Part shown: positions 35,063 through 47,351 of the stretch, in pieces
How the letters are laid out: every line of letters begins with the position of its first letter
Position numbering within the stretch: position 1 is the stretch's first letter
From: Gammaproteobacteria bacterium
GTDB taxonomy: Bacteria; Pseudomonadota; Gammaproteobacteria; CAJXQU01
NCBI GenBank assembly: GCA_026984775.1
Contig: JALSRM010000037.1
Span: 113,604 to 176,410, forward strand
Direction of reading: 5' to 3'
Length of the DNA: 62,807 bases
Position numbers and translations under genes: made by a program
The notes under the pieces: model-generated
The model's database searches: none
What the model was told of the DNA's origin: nothing
Seen by the model: the letters and a program-made list of their open reading frames with translations, nothing else

Positions 35063-35097
35063 AAGGCCGTGGCACGACTTGATGGCACGGCCTTTTT
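35063..35097 (+). terminator. Rho-independent terminator after acpP
   Basis: AAGGCCGTG (35063-35071) pairs with CACGGCCTT (35085-35093) around a 14-base loop, followed by TTTTC. It would partly separate acpP from fabF. Confidence 0.75.
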
Positions 35098-35227
35098 CAT
35101 TTTCTGCTAAAATGAAACCCATTCTGATATCTCAAGTTGCCAGTTGGAGGGTGATTAGACAATCAATGGTTTTAGACTGGAAGGAAACCAGATAAAACTA
35201 AAAGTACCACGATAACCGCCATACATA

Positions 35228-36466
35228 ATGAAGAAAAAACGTGTTGTAATTACTGGACTCGGTCTTATCACACCTGTTGGTAATACCGTTGAATCCTCCT
35301 GGGGAGCCATTCTTAATGGGAAAAGTGGTGTTCGGCCGATCACCACTTTTGATGTTTCGGATTATTCCACACGCTTTGCGGCAACCGTTGTCGATTTTGA
35401 TGTAACAGAGTATATGTCGACCAAAGAAGCCCGTAAAATGGATACTTTTATTCACTATGGGATGGCCGCTGGGATTCAGGCATTCAATGACTCTGGAATT
35501 GAAGTTACGGAAGATAACGCAGAACGAATTGGTGTTTGCATAGGTTCTGGGATCGGTGGGCTTGATGGTATAGAAAGGACTCGGGACAAGATCATCAATA
35601 ATGGCCCAAGAAAAATTTCCCCTTTTTTCATTCCCGGCAGTATCATCAACATGATTTCTGGAAACCTCTCGATCAGGTTCGGACTCAAGGGACCAAATTA
35701 TTCTATCGTGACGGCATGTGCTACTGGAACACACAGTATTGGTGATGCAGCACGTTTGATCGAATACGGTGATGCAGATGTCATGATCGCAGGCGGTGCT
35801 GAGATGGCAACCACTCCATCTGGACTGGGAGGTTTTTCTGCAGCCAGGGCACTTTCTTCACGCAATGATGATCCGGAGGCTGCCAGCAGACCTTGGGACA
35901 AGGATCGTGACGGATTCGTACTTGGTGAAGGAGCAGGGGTCCTGGTACTGGAAGAGTTTGAACATGCCAAAGCCCGTGGAGCTAAAATCTATGCAGAACT
36001 GGCTGGTTCTGGTATGAGCGGTGATGCTTATCATATGACAGCACCCTCAAAAGGTGGTGAAGGGGCAGCTCGATGCATGCTGAATGCCTTGCAGAATTCC
36101 TGCATCAACCCGGATGAGGTTGATTATATCAATGCACATGGCACATCCACACCAGCAGGGGATGTTGCTGAAACACAAGCTGTGAAAACAGCATGTGGAA
36201 CGCATGCCTATAAACTAGCTATGAGTTCTACAAAATCAATGATCGGACATGCACTTGGTGCAGCAGGGGGGATTGAAGCTGTCTATACCGTGCTTGCTAT
36301 TCATGATCAGGTTGCCCCACCCACGATCAACTATACAACGCCCGATCCCGACTGTGATCTCGACTATGTGCCCAATGAGGCCAGAGAGATGCCGATCGAT
36401 GTTGCTCTATCCAACTCATTCGGCTTTGGAGGGACCAACGGTACTCTGGTCTTCAGAAAGATCTAA
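35228..36466 (+). CDS. fabF: Beta-ketoacyl-ACP synthase II
   Basis: FabF elongates acyl-ACP chains, notably 16:1 to 18:1. The 412-residue protein starts [19 protein letters not shown]. It has the catalytic Cys in [12 protein letters not shown] near residue 163, His in [11 protein letters not shown] near residue 303, and the second His in [13 protein letters not shown] near residue 340. It follows the acpP terminator by about 130 bases and is four bases from pabC. Confidence 0.97.
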   Translation: MKKKRVVITGLGLITPVGNTVESSWGAILNGKSGVRPITTFDVSDYSTRFAATVVDFDVTEYMSTKEARKMDTFIHYGMAAGIQAFNDSGIEVTEDNAERIGVCIGSGIGGLDGIERTRDKIINNGPRKISPFFIPGSIINMISGNLSIRFGLKGPNYSIVTACATGTHSIGDAARLIEYGDADVMIAGGAEMATTPSGLGGFSAARALSSRNDDPEAASRPWDKDRDGFVLGEGAGVLVLEEFEHAKARGAKIYAELAGSGMSGDAYHMTAPSKGGEGAARCMLNALQNSCINPDEVDYINAHGTSTPAGDVAETQAVKTACGTHAYKLAMSSTKSMIGHALGAAGGIEAVYTVLAIHDQVAPPTINYTTPDPDCDLDYVPNEAREMPIDVALSNSFGFGGTNGTLVFRKI

Positions 36467-36470
36467 AAAA

Positions 36471-37321
36471 ATGAACATGGCAGCACCGGTTGAACAGGCT
36501 GTCTTGATAAATGGTGAACCCTCCAGTTCGCTTTCTGTACAGGATCGAGGACTGCAATACGGGCATGGGCTGTTTGAAACAATTGCGATTAGAAACGGCC
36601 AACCACAGCATTGGGAAAAACATGTTGATCGGTTGCTGAAAGGCTGCCGGCAATTAAAAATCAAAACTCCCGAACTCTCACTATTGCACAGTGAGGTCAT
36701 TCAACTCGCAGTTGACAAGGAGAGAGCCGTCATCAAGATCCTCTATACCGCTGGTACAAGTGGGAGGGGATATCGAATTTCTGAATCCCATGAACCAAAT
36801 CGTATTATTTCTCTCACTCCCTGGCCAGATTATCCAGATGATAATTACCATAACGGCATTACTATCCGGCTATGTGCTATGCGTCTTGGAAGAAATCCTC
36901 ATCTCGCTGGCATCAAACATCTGAATCGACTTGAGCAGGTGCTGGCGCGATCGGAATGGAATGACTGCGGGATTAGTGAGGGGTTGATGCTGGATACTCA
37001 GGGTTTCTTGATTGAAGGGACGATGAGTAACGTATTTTTTGTCAAGAACAATACGCTTTGTACTCCTGGCCTGGAACAATGTGGCATTGCAGGCGTCATG
37101 CGCGATATCATCCTTTCACTGGCTGAGAGTCTTTCGATCAAGGTCTATATTGATGAATTTACACCATCTGATCTTTTTCAGGCAGATGAGGTCTTCATGA
37201 CCAATAGTCTGATCGGAATCTGGCCTGTCAGTAAAATTGTCGTTGAAGAGAATATCTATTTCGATTCACCAGGTAAAATTACACGCCGATTGCAGAGGCA
37301 ATTAAAACATAATAACTACTC

Positions 37322-37325
<4 letters not shown>
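36471..37325 (+). CDS. pabC: Aminodeoxychorismate lyase
   Basis: PabC releases pyruvate from 4-amino-4-deoxychorismate to give p-aminobenzoate for folate. The 284-residue fold-type IV PLP protein has SVQDRGLQYGHGLFETI near residue 20, the PLP lysine in GIKHLNRLEQVLARSE near residue 146 and EGTMSNVFFV near residue 183. The ATG at 36471 is chosen because the longer open frame runs back into fabF. It overlaps mltG by four bases. Confidence 0.94.
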
Positions 37326-39952
<2,627 letters not shown>

Positions 39953-40303
39953 ATGACTCAGAAAAATGCAAGACAAGGTATTCTGTCACTTTCAATTCGT
40001 GATAAAAGCTCTCTCTATGCATCCTACATGCCTTATGTGAAGAATGGCGGTCTGTTCATTCCGACTTCCAAACCCTACAAACTGGGAGATGAAGTATTCA
40101 TGTTGCTTACTATTATGGACAACAAGGAACGTATCCCGGTGGCAGGAACGGTTGTCTGGATTACACCGAAAGGTGCACAGGGTAGCAAAACACCGGGTAT
40201 AGGTGTTCAGTTCAGTAGCCTGGATAAAGGTGCAACACAAAAGAAGATTGAAACGGAATTGTCAGGTGCTGTCGGCTCTGATCGCCAGACACACACAATG
40301 TAA
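39953..40303 (+). CDS. pilZ: PilZ-domain type IV pilus protein
   Basis: This 116-residue protein is the PilZ of the tmk-holB-pilZ-tatD locus, needed for type IV pilus assembly in other gammaproteobacteria. It has a compact beta-barrel pattern (YVKNGGLFIPT, then GDEVFMLLTI, VAGTVVWITPKGAQG and GIGVQFSSLD). The RxxxR c-di-GMP motif is not evident, as in classical PilZ, so c-di-GMP binding is doubtful. It directly abuts the holB stop. Confidence 0.9.
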   Translation: MTQKNARQGILSLSIRDKSSLYASYMPYVKNGGLFIPTSKPYKLGDEVFMLLTIMDNKERIPVAGTVVWITPKGAQGSKTPGIGVQFSSLDKGATQKKIETELSGAVGSDRQTHTM

Positions 40304-40381
40304 GAGGGTGCAGATCTCTCGGACAACAGAAGACGGTTACCAATTGGGTCATTACAGAATATACTTGCAGCTTCGTAACTT

Positions 40382-41179
40382 ATGAAGACAGAAATGATCC
40401 ATCCCCAATTAATTGACTCTCACTGCCATTTGCCTTTGATCAAATTGGAAGGAGGGCTTGAGGCTATTCTAAAAAATGCACAAAAAGAAGGAATAGGACA
40501 TATTCTCTGTGTATCCGTTGATCTCGAAACCTGGCCAGAAATCAATGAAATAGCAAATAAATATGATAATGTTTATGGTTCGGTAGGCGTACATCCCAAC
40601 ACAGAACTTGAAACAGAAATCACTGTAAAGGAACTAATACAACTCGCTGAAAACAATCCAGGGATCATCGCGATCGGTGAAACCGGCCTTGATTATTATC
40701 GTAACAGTGACGACCTAGCATGGCAGAAGGAACGTTTTATTAAGCATATTCAAGCAGCCAGGGCTGTCAATAAGCCCTTGATCATCCATACACGTGAAGC
40801 TGGAGAAGATACCGTCCGTCTACTACGTGAAAATAAAGCCGATGAAGTTTCTGGCGTAATGCACTGTTTTGTTGATGATTATGAGATAGCAAAAAAAGCG
40901 CTTGATCTTGGGTTCTATATTTCCTTCTCAGGGATTGTGACTTTCAAGAATGCAAAACAGGTTCAGGAAGTCGCAAAACGAGTTCCATTGGACAGGATTC
41001 TCGTCGAGACCGATTCACCTTATCTTGCTCCGGTTCCTTTCAGGGGGAAAACTAACCAACCTGCCTATGTGAGACATGTAGCTGAGTTTGTCTCAAACCT
41101 TCGTGGCATACCCATGGAAAACTTGATCGCAGCCACTACCGATAATTTTTTCCGGCTTTTTCAGCACGCCATACCTTGA
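40382..41179 (+). CDS. tatD: TatD-family metal-dependent hydrolase (YcfH type)
   Basis: TatD proteins are metal-dependent nucleases or hydrolases. The 265-residue protein has the metal motif IDSHCHLP near residue 12, AIGETGLDYYR near residue 97, IHTREAGEDT near residue 136, the HCF segment near residue 160 and ETDSPYLAPVPFRGK near residue 210. It ends the yceD-tatD operon. No good ribosome-binding site is seen; ATG 40394 is an alternative start. It is the YcfH-type gene by position. Confidence 0.9.
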   Translation: MKTEMIHPQLIDSHCHLPLIKLEGGLEAILKNAQKEGIGHILCVSVDLETWPEINEIANKYDNVYGSVGVHPNTELETEITVKELIQLAENNPGIIAIGETGLDYYRNSDDLAWQKERFIKHIQAARAVNKPLIIHTREAGEDTVRLLRENKADEVSGVMHCFVDDYEIAKKALDLGFYISFSGIVTFKNAKQVQEVAKRVPLDRILVETDSPYLAPVPFRGKTNQPAYVRHVAEFVSNLRGIPMENLIAATTDNFFRLFQHAIP

Positions 41180-41249
41180 TTTCCTCCCGAAAGATTAATT
41201 CGCATAATGTATATTATGTTAAATAATATATTTATTCTAAAGTGTAGCG

Positions 41250-41279
41250 TTGTTTGTTTTATTCATCTTCAGGTACTAT
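41250..41279 (+). promoter_or_regulatory. Candidate promoter for a structured RNA
   Basis: TTGTTT (41250-41255), an 18-base spacer and TACTAT (41274-41279) resemble a sigma-70 promoter. The predicted start near 41286 coincides with the beginning of the inverted-repeat-bounded element described next. Confidence 0.4.
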
Positions 41280-41285
41280 ATTTAC

Positions 41286-41395
41286 TATTGAGGGCTGACG
41301 CATGGAAAATCGCCTTGGCCATGCAGACGATCGGTCTCTGATCCTCGATGGGGAGTGTGTAGGCGTACCCCCAGCCCTCATTCATTTTATTTCTC
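41286..41395 (+). ncRNA. Candidate structured small RNA or leader element
   Basis: A perfect 9-bp helix is formed by TGAGGGCTG (41289-41297) and CAGCCCTCA (41372-41380). Inside it are GCATGG/CCATGC (41300-41305 with 41319-41324), a weaker CGA/TCG hairpin around 41328-41347, and GGGG/CCCC (41350-41353 with 41368-41371). T-rich sequence (TTCATTTTATTTC) follows the closing helix, so the element could end there. I do not recognise a known riboswitch or sRNA family. It may instead be part of the leader of the Yip1-family gene about 300 bases on. Confidence 0.35.
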
Positions 41396-41602
41396 CCCAG
41401 ATTATTTTGTATCTTTCTTTTTGTTTCAGGTTTTGTGAGTCAACTCTTCCGGCGGACCAGACCCCCTTGAGACAAAGAACGGAGTTCTTGAAAAAAATGT
41501 TTTTATTTGCCCGAAATTAACGTGTTTTTTTTAAATTCAATCTCTGTTAAGCAGGATTTTATTATCAACAAATCAGAGAATCCGCTAATACGATGTATGG
41601 TC

Positions 41603-41621
41603 ACCATTTGTTACAAATGGT
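41603..41621. repeat. Perfect palindrome ACCATTTG-TTA-CAAATGGT
   Basis: Two perfect 8-bp arms with a 3-base spacer lie 58 bases upstream of the Yip1-family start codon. The size suggests a dimeric repressor or activator site. The remainder of 41396-41602 is AT-rich, with a small AAGAAC/GTTCTT hairpin at 41475-41489 and no gene. Confidence 0.5.
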
Positions 41622-41678
41622 AAACTTTAGCCACTGTTCACCAACGTATCTACAATAACTACAATTTGGAGGATGAAC

Positions 41679-42275
41679 ATGATTAATCACGTACTAGGAT
41701 TACTCATAAATCCTGTCATACAATGGAAGAAGATTCGTGAAGAAGATCCATCCGTTCAGAAATTAATGATCCCCGTTTTGATTCTTGCAGCGATACCACC
41801 TGTTGCAGGCTATATCGGAACAACGACTCATGGCTGGAGCATCGGCGCGGGTGAGCCGGTGATGCTGGAGCCTGGTAGTGCGCTTGTTCTTACTATCCTT
41901 TATTATCTGGCCATTCTGGCTGCCATTTTCTCTGTCGCTTTGATGATCAAGTGGATGGGGAAAACCTACGGTGCAGATCAGCCCTTCTCTAGGTGCCTAG
42001 CCCTATCAGTCTATATACCGGTCCCGATGCTGTTGATCGGCATTGCTCAGCTTTATCCCATTCTTTGGTTGAACCTTGTTATTGCCTTGCCTGCTCTGGC
42101 CTATACGATCATGTTGCTTTACACTGGGGTTCCTGTTCTGATGGAAATCCCGAAAGAACGAGGATTCTTGTTTTCAAGTGCAATTGCAGGTTTCGGTATG
42201 ATTGGCTTGGTTGGTATGCTCGCTGTAACGGTATTTCTTTGGGGTATTGGACTCGGGCCTATATTTCAATCCTGA
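41679..42275 (+). CDS. Yip1-family inner-membrane protein
   Basis: The protein of about 198 residues has five or six hydrophobic helices and the Yip1/DUF1282 pattern, beginning NHVLGLLINPVIQWKKIREEDPS. The role of bacterial Yip1 proteins is not established. The ATG at 41679 is chosen because GGAGG (41668-41672) lies six bases upstream; the preceding ATG at 41673 directly abuts that GGAGG and cannot use it. A palindrome lies upstream. The gene is convergent with the O-methyltransferase gene. Confidence 0.8.
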   Translation: MINHVLGLLINPVIQWKKIREEDPSVQKLMIPVLILAAIPPVAGYIGTTTHGWSIGAGEPVMLEPGSALVLTILYYLAILAAIFSVALMIKWMGKTYGADQPFSRCLALSVYIPVPMLLIGIAQLYPILWLNLVIALPALAYTIMLLYTGVPVLMEIPKERGFLFSSAIAGFGMIGLVGMLAVTVFLWGIGLGPIFQS

Positions 42276-42282
42276 TTCTAGG

Positions 42283-42966
42283 TTATTTGCGTCTGGCGAC
42301 GATAACACCATCTCTTATCGGGTTGATGAAAGCGTCGAAGTCAGGATCATTGAATATCATATGATTGTGCTCTTTAATGGCTTCTGTCCACCCTGGGACA
42401 ATATCAGTAAATTTATCCACAGCTACACGACCGTGCCACAGCACGTTGTCGGCGATATATAGGCCACCGGGACGGATTCGTTTTCTGGCCAGTTGCCAGA
42501 TTTCTGGGTAATCACCTTTGTCCACATCATTGTAGCAGATATCAAATTGTCCCTTGGTCTGTGAGAAGATTTCTTGAGCATTGCCCTGATGGAATTCAAC
42601 TCGATCCCATAAACCTGATTCTTTCAGGTATTTTTCAGCTTTGTTCCTGTTTTCTCCATCACTGTCACTACAGATAACCTGCCCTTCTGTGCCCACCGCC
42701 CGTGCGAACCAGTACGCTGAATAACCGAAGCCACTCCCAAATTCAAAAACGTGTTTTGCAGCAACTGTTTTCGCGATTGTTTCAAGAAAAATTCCTACGA
42801 GGCGACCGACAATAGGAAAATTCCTTTCTCTTGCAAGTTGCTCCATACTCTCGAGAACTGGGTTGCTCATATTTGCTACAAGACGGAGCATGTATTCTTC
42901 AATTGCCGGATCGACCGGATGGAGAAAAGTGGGATTGTTCTGGGTTGGTGATTTAATTTCAGTCAT
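42283..42966 (-). CDS. SAM-dependent O-methyltransferase
   Basis: The 227-residue class I methyltransferase resembles the caffeoyl-CoA/catechol O-methyltransferase (methyltransferase family 3) group. It has the SAM motif VFEFGSGFGYSAYWFARAV near residue 72, an acidic SAM-ribose loop CSDSDGENR near residue 98, and the FDICYNDVDKGDYP metal-binding segment near residue 136. Substrate unknown. It is divergent from the ACC-deaminase-like gene with 36 bases between starts. Confidence 0.82.
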   Translation of the reverse strand: MTEIKSPTQNNPTFLHPVDPAIEEYMLRLVANMSNPVLESMEQLARERNFPIVGRLVGIFLETIAKTVAAKHVFEFGSGFGYSAYWFARAVGTEGQVICSDSDGENRNKAEKYLKESGLWDRVEFHQGNAQEIFSQTKGQFDICYNDVDKGDYPEIWQLARKRIRPGGLYIADNVLWHGRVAVDKFTDIVPGWTEAIKEHNHMIFNDPDFDAFINPIRDGVIVARRK

Positions 42967-43002
42967 GTCAAACTCCTGCGCAATACGCTGATTTGACTCT
43001 CA

Positions 43003-43941
43003 ATGGCAAGCAAAATTCATACTATCAATCAACGGCCAAACAGACTACCGTTTTTACTTCAGGAAACAAAGATTCAGCCTGTTTCTCACCCTGTTCTAGA
43101 TGAAGCTGGTGTCTCTCTCTCGATCAAACGCGATGACCAGATCCATCCGATCATATCAGGTAACAAGTGGAGAAAACTCAAATATACGCTCGATCATGCT
43201 CTCTCAATGGGGTTCAAACATCTGATCAGTATGGGTGGCCCATGGTCAAATCATCTGCATGCTCTTGCCTTTATGGGTCATCAGATCGGGATCAGAACAA
43301 CAGGTATTGTTCGAGGAGAAGTAAAAGAACCGGAAAATCCATGTTTGGCGGAAATGCGTCAATGGGGAATGGAAATAATTTTTGTCAATCGAATTGAATT
43401 CAGGCAGTTGCGACAGTTTCATCACTATAAATCAAAACCGGGCGAACAGTATCATGGTTACTGGATTCCAGAAGGAGGTGCTACACGGTTTGCCATGGCG
43501 GGTATCCGGGAACTCGTAGCAGAGATTAACGTCCCATTCGATACGCTTGCAGTAGCTTGTGGAACAGGGACGACCCTGGCTGGTGTCGCCAGTGCCCTGC
43601 CCGCCCATACCGAAGCTCTGGGGATTGCCGTTTTGAAAGATGCCGGGTTTCTCAATCGTGATGTCGAGGCACTCCTTGGTGAATGGAATACCAGAAACTG
43701 GTCCATTAACCTGGACTACCATTTTGGTGGTTTTGGCAAGGCTGATGATGATTTACTGAAATTTATCGACGAATTTGAGAAGCAGACAGACACTCCTCTC
43801 GACCCAATCTATACAGGGAAGCTGTTCTATAGCCTTCTGGACATGGTTAGGAAAAAACAATTCACTGCTGGCCACAGGATCATCGCAATCCACACAGGGG
43901 GACTGCAAGGCCGACGCGGTTTCCACTTCAAGACTGAGTAA
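43003..43941 (+). CDS. PLP-dependent ACC deaminase / D-cysteine desulfhydrase family enzyme
   Basis: The 312-residue fold-type II PLP enzyme has the Schiff-base lysine in GNKWRKLKYTLDHA near residue 51, the catalytic GGPWSNHLHALA near residue 78 and the phosphate-binding ACGTGTTLAG near residue 187. The family includes ACC deaminase and D-cysteine desulfhydrase, which differ by a few active-site residues that I cannot settle here. The D-cysteine desulfhydrase type is the more common one in gammaproteobacteria. It is a single gene. Confidence 0.82.
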   Translation: MASKIHTINQRPNRLPFLLQETKIQPVSHPVLDEAGVSLSIKRDDQIHPIISGNKWRKLKYTLDHALSMGFKHLISMGGPWSNHLHALAFMGHQIGIRTTGIVRGEVKEPENPCLAEMRQWGMEIIFVNRIEFRQLRQFHHYKSKPGEQYHGYWIPEGGATRFAMAGIRELVAEINVPFDTLAVACGTGTTLAGVASALPAHTEALGIAVLKDAGFLNRDVEALLGEWNTRNWSINLDYHFGGFGKADDDLLKFIDEFEKQTDTPLDPIYTGKLFYSLLDMVRKKQFTAGHRIIAIHTGGLQGRRGFHFKTE

Positions 43942-44099
43942 GAAACCTCTGTTTTGCATCTTTTGTTGAAATAGCTTTTCTCTTTTGCTCCGGAATTGGT
44001 TACAATACGCCGTTTTTTTGAACCGGCGATCAACGGAAGCAATCGAGGTTGGTCTCCAAGTCTAATTTATCTACTACATTTAACAATTTGAGCACAATT

Positions 44100-46184
44100 A
44101 TGACTGATCTATCGCTTTATCGAAACATTGGTATTTTTGCCCACGTGGATGCGGGCAAAACAACGACTTCCGAACGTATTCTCAGCCTGACGGGCAAAAT
44201 TCATAAAATTGGAGAAGTTCACGATGGTGAAGCGACTACCGATTTCATGGAACAGGAACGTGAGCGAGGCATTACAATTCAGTCAGCTGCCACCAGTTGC
44301 GAGTGGAAAGGTCATCGACTGAATATCATCGATACTCCAGGACACGTGGACTTTACGATCGAGGTTTACCGTTCACTCAAGGTTCTCGATGGTGGCATCG
44401 GTGTATTTTGTGGTTCCGGTGGTGTTGAACCACAGTCTGAAACCAACTGGCGCTATGCCAATGAATCTGAAGTTGCTCGTATTATATTCGTCAATAAACT
44501 CGATCGCATGGGAGCAGATTTTTACCGGGTTGTTGATCAGATCAAAAATGTCCTTGGTGCCAACCCGTTGGTGATGACGCTCCCGATAGGTATTGAGGAT
44601 GATTTCGTCGGTGTGGTTGATATTTTGACCAAAAAAGCCTGGATATGGGACGACTCCAGTGATCCCATGAACTATAAAATTGAGGATGTACCTGCCGATA
44701 TGGTCGACAAGGTCGAACACTACCGCAGTGAACTTGTCGAGACCGTAGTCGAGCAAGATGATGACGTCATGGAAAAGTATCTGGAAGGTGAAGAACCGGA
44801 TATCGATACACTCAAACGTCTGATCAGGAAAGGTACTATAGCACTTGATTTCTTCCCAACCTACTGTGGATCTGCATTTAAAAACAAAGGAATTCAGTTG
44901 GTTCTGGATGCTGTGGTGGACTATCTGCCCAACCCTACTGAAGTCAAGCCCCAACCTGAAATTGACCTGGAAGGTAACGAAACAGGTGAATACGCGATCG
45001 TCGATCCGGACCGACCGCTCCGTGCCCTCGCGTTCAAGATTATGGATGATCGTTTTGGGGCACTCACCTTCCTCCGTATCTATTCCGGTCGCATGGACAA
45101 AGGAACTACTGTCTTGAATACAGCCACCGGAAAAACCGAACGAATTGGTCGTATCGTCGAAATGCATGCCGATGAACGTATCGAGCTGGACAATGCACAG
45201 GCTGGTGACATCGTTGCTGTTGTTGGCATGAAGAATGTTCAGACAGGGCATACACTCTGTGATCCAAAATCACCAGCGACGCTTGAACCCATGGTTTTTC
45301 CGGATCCGGTTATCTCCATCGCAGTCGCGCCGAAGGACAAAGCAGCTTCAGAGAAGATGGGAATTGCACTGGGCAAGATGATGCAGGAAGATCCATCTTT
45401 CCGTGTCATGACTGATGAAGACAGCGGTGAAACCATTCTCATGGGCATGGGTGAGCTTCATCTCGATATCAAGATTGATATCCTCAGACGAACACACGGT
45501 GTTGACGTTGAAGTCGGAAAACCTCAGGTTGCTTATCGTGAAACGATCACTCAGCGTATCGAAGACAGCTATACACACAAGAAACAGACCGGTGGTTCGG
45601 GTCAGTTTGCTAAAATCGATTATATAATCGAACCCGGTGAAACTGGCAGTGGGTTCCAGTTTGAATCGACCGTAACAGGAGGGAATGTGCCGAGAGAGTT
45701 CTGGCCGGCTGTCGAGAAAGGATTCCAGGGCATGATGGAAGAAGGTGTGCTCGCCGGCTTCCCCGTTCTGGATGTTAAAGTCACATTGGTTGATGGGGCT
45801 TTCCATGCGGTTGACTCTTCTGCAGTTGCATATGAGATCGCTGCGAGAGGTGCATTCCGTCAATCCATGCCAAAAGCGGGTCCACAGTTACTGGAACCGA
45901 TCATGAAGGTCGATGTCTTTACACCGGAGGATCATGTGGGCGATGTCATTGGCGATCTAAACCGTCGACGCGGTATGATCAAATCTCAGGATGCCGGACC
46001 AACAGGGGTACGCATCAAAGCAGACGTTCCACTGAGTGATATGTTTGGTTATATTGGTGATCTGCGAACAATGACTTCCGGTCGTGGTCAGTTCTCGATG
46101 GAATTCTCGCACTATTCTCCATGTCCGAAGAATGTTGCAGATGAAGTGATCAAGGAAGTTCAGGAACGAAACGAGAACAGCTAA
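44100..46184 (+). CDS. Elongation factor G (second, non-str-operon copy)
   Basis: EF-G translocates the ribosome and helps recycle it. The 694-residue protein starts [20 protein letters not shown]. It has G1 [10 protein letters not shown]2 RGITIQSA, G3 DTPGHVDF and G4 NKLDRMG, plus domain IV with GGSGQFA and the C-terminal [16 protein letters not shown]. It lies outside any rpsL-rpsG-tuf context, so it is most likely the EF-G2-type paralogue found in Vibrio and others rather than the main fusA. ATG 44100 matches the family start; an earlier in-frame start at 44049 adds 17 unlikely residues. A clear terminator follows. Confidence 0.85.
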   Translation: MTDLSLYRNIGIFAHVDAGKTTTSERILSLTGKIHKIGEVHDGEATTDFMEQERERGITIQSAATSCEWKGHRLNIIDTPGHVDFTIEVYRSLKVLDGGIGVFCGSGGVEPQSETNWRYANESEVARIIFVNKLDRMGADFYRVVDQIKNVLGANPLVMTLPIGIEDDFVGVVDILTKKAWIWDDSSDPMNYKIEDVPADMVDKVEHYRSELVETVVEQDDDVMEKYLEGEEPDIDTLKRLIRKGTIALDFFPTYCGSAFKNKGIQLVLDAVVDYLPNPTEVKPQPEIDLEGNETGEYAIVDPDRPLRALAFKIMDDRFGALTFLRIYSGRMDKGTTVLNTATGKTERIGRIVEMHADERIELDNAQAGDIVAVVGMKNVQTGHTLCDPKSPATLEPMVFPDPVISIAVAPKDKAASEKMGIALGKMMQEDPSFRVMTDEDSGETILMGMGELHLDIKIDILRRTHGVDVEVGKPQVAYRETITQRIEDSYTHKKQTGGSGQFAKIDYIIEPGETGSGFQFESTVTGGNVPREFWPAVEKGFQGMMEEGVLAGFPVLDVKVTLVDGAFHAVDSSAVAYEIAARGAFRQSMPKAGPQLLEPIMKVDVFTPEDHVGDVIGDLNRRRGMIKSQDAGPTGVRIKADVPLSDMFGYIGDLRTMTSGRGQFSMEFSHYSPCPKNVADEVIKEVQERNENS

Positions 46185-46220
46185 TCTCGCTCTTTCGTCT
46201 TTAATAATAATATAAAAAAC

Positions 46221-46252
46221 ACCCACCAACACACAGATGGTGGGTCTTTTTT
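46221..46252 (+). terminator. Rho-independent terminator after EF-G
   Basis: ACCCACCA (46221-46228) pairs with TGGTGGGT (46238-46245) around a 9-base loop, followed by CTTTTTT. Confidence 0.88.
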
Positions 46253-46313
46253 ATTTATTACAAAACACACGCATTACTCATGCTCGCTTATTATTATTTT
46301 GCGGAAACTGGAT

Positions 46314-46685
46314 TCAGATCCGCTCGGTACGATGAAGCCGCCGGTTAACCTGATGATGATAAAATTTTGTCAATAAAGGGCGAATGAGAGGCAGGTTGAT
46401 CAAATATGCTAGAAATTTTAACTTTGGGATTTGCTTGAATAGCAGGATATAAGCATCCAGTTCAGATACGATTTTCCCATTCTTGTCTCTGACATGGAGT
46501 TCTCTTAATGCCCGATCAGGATCGATTCCTTCTTCACGGAGTGCTTGCTCTTTTCCGGTAATATCAACCCAGTAGATCGCTTTACCTGCTTTAGTTGCTA
46601 GTTTTTCGTAAAGGTTGCGGTCCCTGATACAACTGGGACATGCACCATCATAATAGACGAGAATTCTTCCTTGCTCCTGGTTCAT
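46314..46685 (-). CDS. DCC-family thiol-disulfide protein (DUF393)
   Basis: The 123-residue protein has the defining DxxCPxC motif (YYDGACPSC, near residue 17) of the DCC/DUF393 family, thought to have a thioredoxin-like fold. A hydrophobic segment near residues 85-105 (FLAYLINLPLIRPLL) is typical of the family. Function is unproven. A GAGG ribosome-binding site precedes the ATG, and a 16-base perfect palindrome lies about 20 bases upstream. Confidence 0.85.
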   Translation of the reverse strand: MNQEQGRILVYYDGACPSCIRDRNLYEKLATKAGKAIYWVDITGKEQALREEGIDPDRALRELHVRDKNGKIVSELDAYILLFKQIPKLKFLAYLINLPLIRPLLTKFYHHQVNRRLHRTERI

Positions 46686-46704
46686 ATGACGTCCTCAGGA
46701 TAAG

Positions 46705-46720
46705 GGTATTGGCCAATACC
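46705..46720. repeat. Perfect 16-base palindrome GGTATTGGCCAATACC
   Basis: It lies between the start of the DCC-family gene and the stop codon of the decayed SYLF gene. It could be an operator for the DCC-family gene, or a processing/termination hairpin of the old upstream gene. Confidence 0.5.
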
Positions 46721-47262
46721 TTATTTTACGATTTTGGTGAATTTTGATCCTTCAAGTGTCAGGTTGTACATCAGCCCCTTGTTGTTGAAAACGAACCCGG
46801 CGATAGGATCGTTAATATCGATGGTATTGATATCTTCTCCAACACCCCACTAAACAATGGCAACCGATCCATCCACGCCCACTTTCCAGCCAACACTTTT
46901 TCTAAAGTTCCGGAGCGCCTGTTTAGTGAGAAAGATTAAAACGATGGATTTGGACTGGGCGCCCAACTGGAATCCAAGAGACACTCCTGTAGTACTGTAG
47001 TATTCGACGGTTTTCCTCCAATTCTAAGTGCGCCTTCACCGTATTCGCCGCCAACTACAAACCCGGCTTTTATGACATTGGGAAAACCAGAACGCCCTTA
47101 GCTTTTTTCAGAAATTCTGCACCAGCATTGTTCTCTTTTCTAAATCGATCCAGTGTTGCATTGACCCCGATTTCAATTTTAGTTGCAGTCGCAGCAAATA
47201 CAGTCCCAGTCCATGAAAGTGCAATAATGATACGAGAAATAAATTCTCACTCTCAGCATGAG
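46721..47262 (-). pseudogene. Decayed SYLF-domain (YSC84-like) lipid-binding protein gene
   Basis: Reading the minus strand, the fragments match one exported SYLF-domain protein. A signal-peptide-like segment (IIIALSWTGTVFAA) is followed by ATKIEIGVNATLDRF, NAGAEFLKKAKGVLVFP, AGFVVGGEYGEGALRI, EYYSTTGVSLGFQLGAQSKS and DINDPIAGFVFNNKGLMYN. At least two frame changes are needed, one near 47079 (after VLVFP) and one near 47010 (after GGK), plus an in-frame TAG near 46851. No intact start codon precedes the signal-like region in frame. The intact family binds phosphoinositide-type or other lipids in the periplasm. Sequencing error is unlikely to explain three separate lesions. Confidence 0.8.
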
Positions 47263-47351
47263 TTATGTCCTCATCGGGATGGATATGTATTCGGTAAATT
47301 TAATACTTGTTTTAAGCTTAGTCTATTCTTAAGGATCAGGATACTGGAATT

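Noticed and set aside
41302-41520. 72-codon frame in the tatD/Yip1 gap
   Set aside because: No ribosome-binding site, no family resemblance, and it lies across the inverted-repeat element that better explains the sequence.
44373-45251. Long antisense frame (292 codons) inside the EF-G gene
   Set aside because: It is a shadow of a strongly conserved gene with regular codon use, has no homology signal, and its product is rich in Phe/Ile/His in an unnatural pattern.
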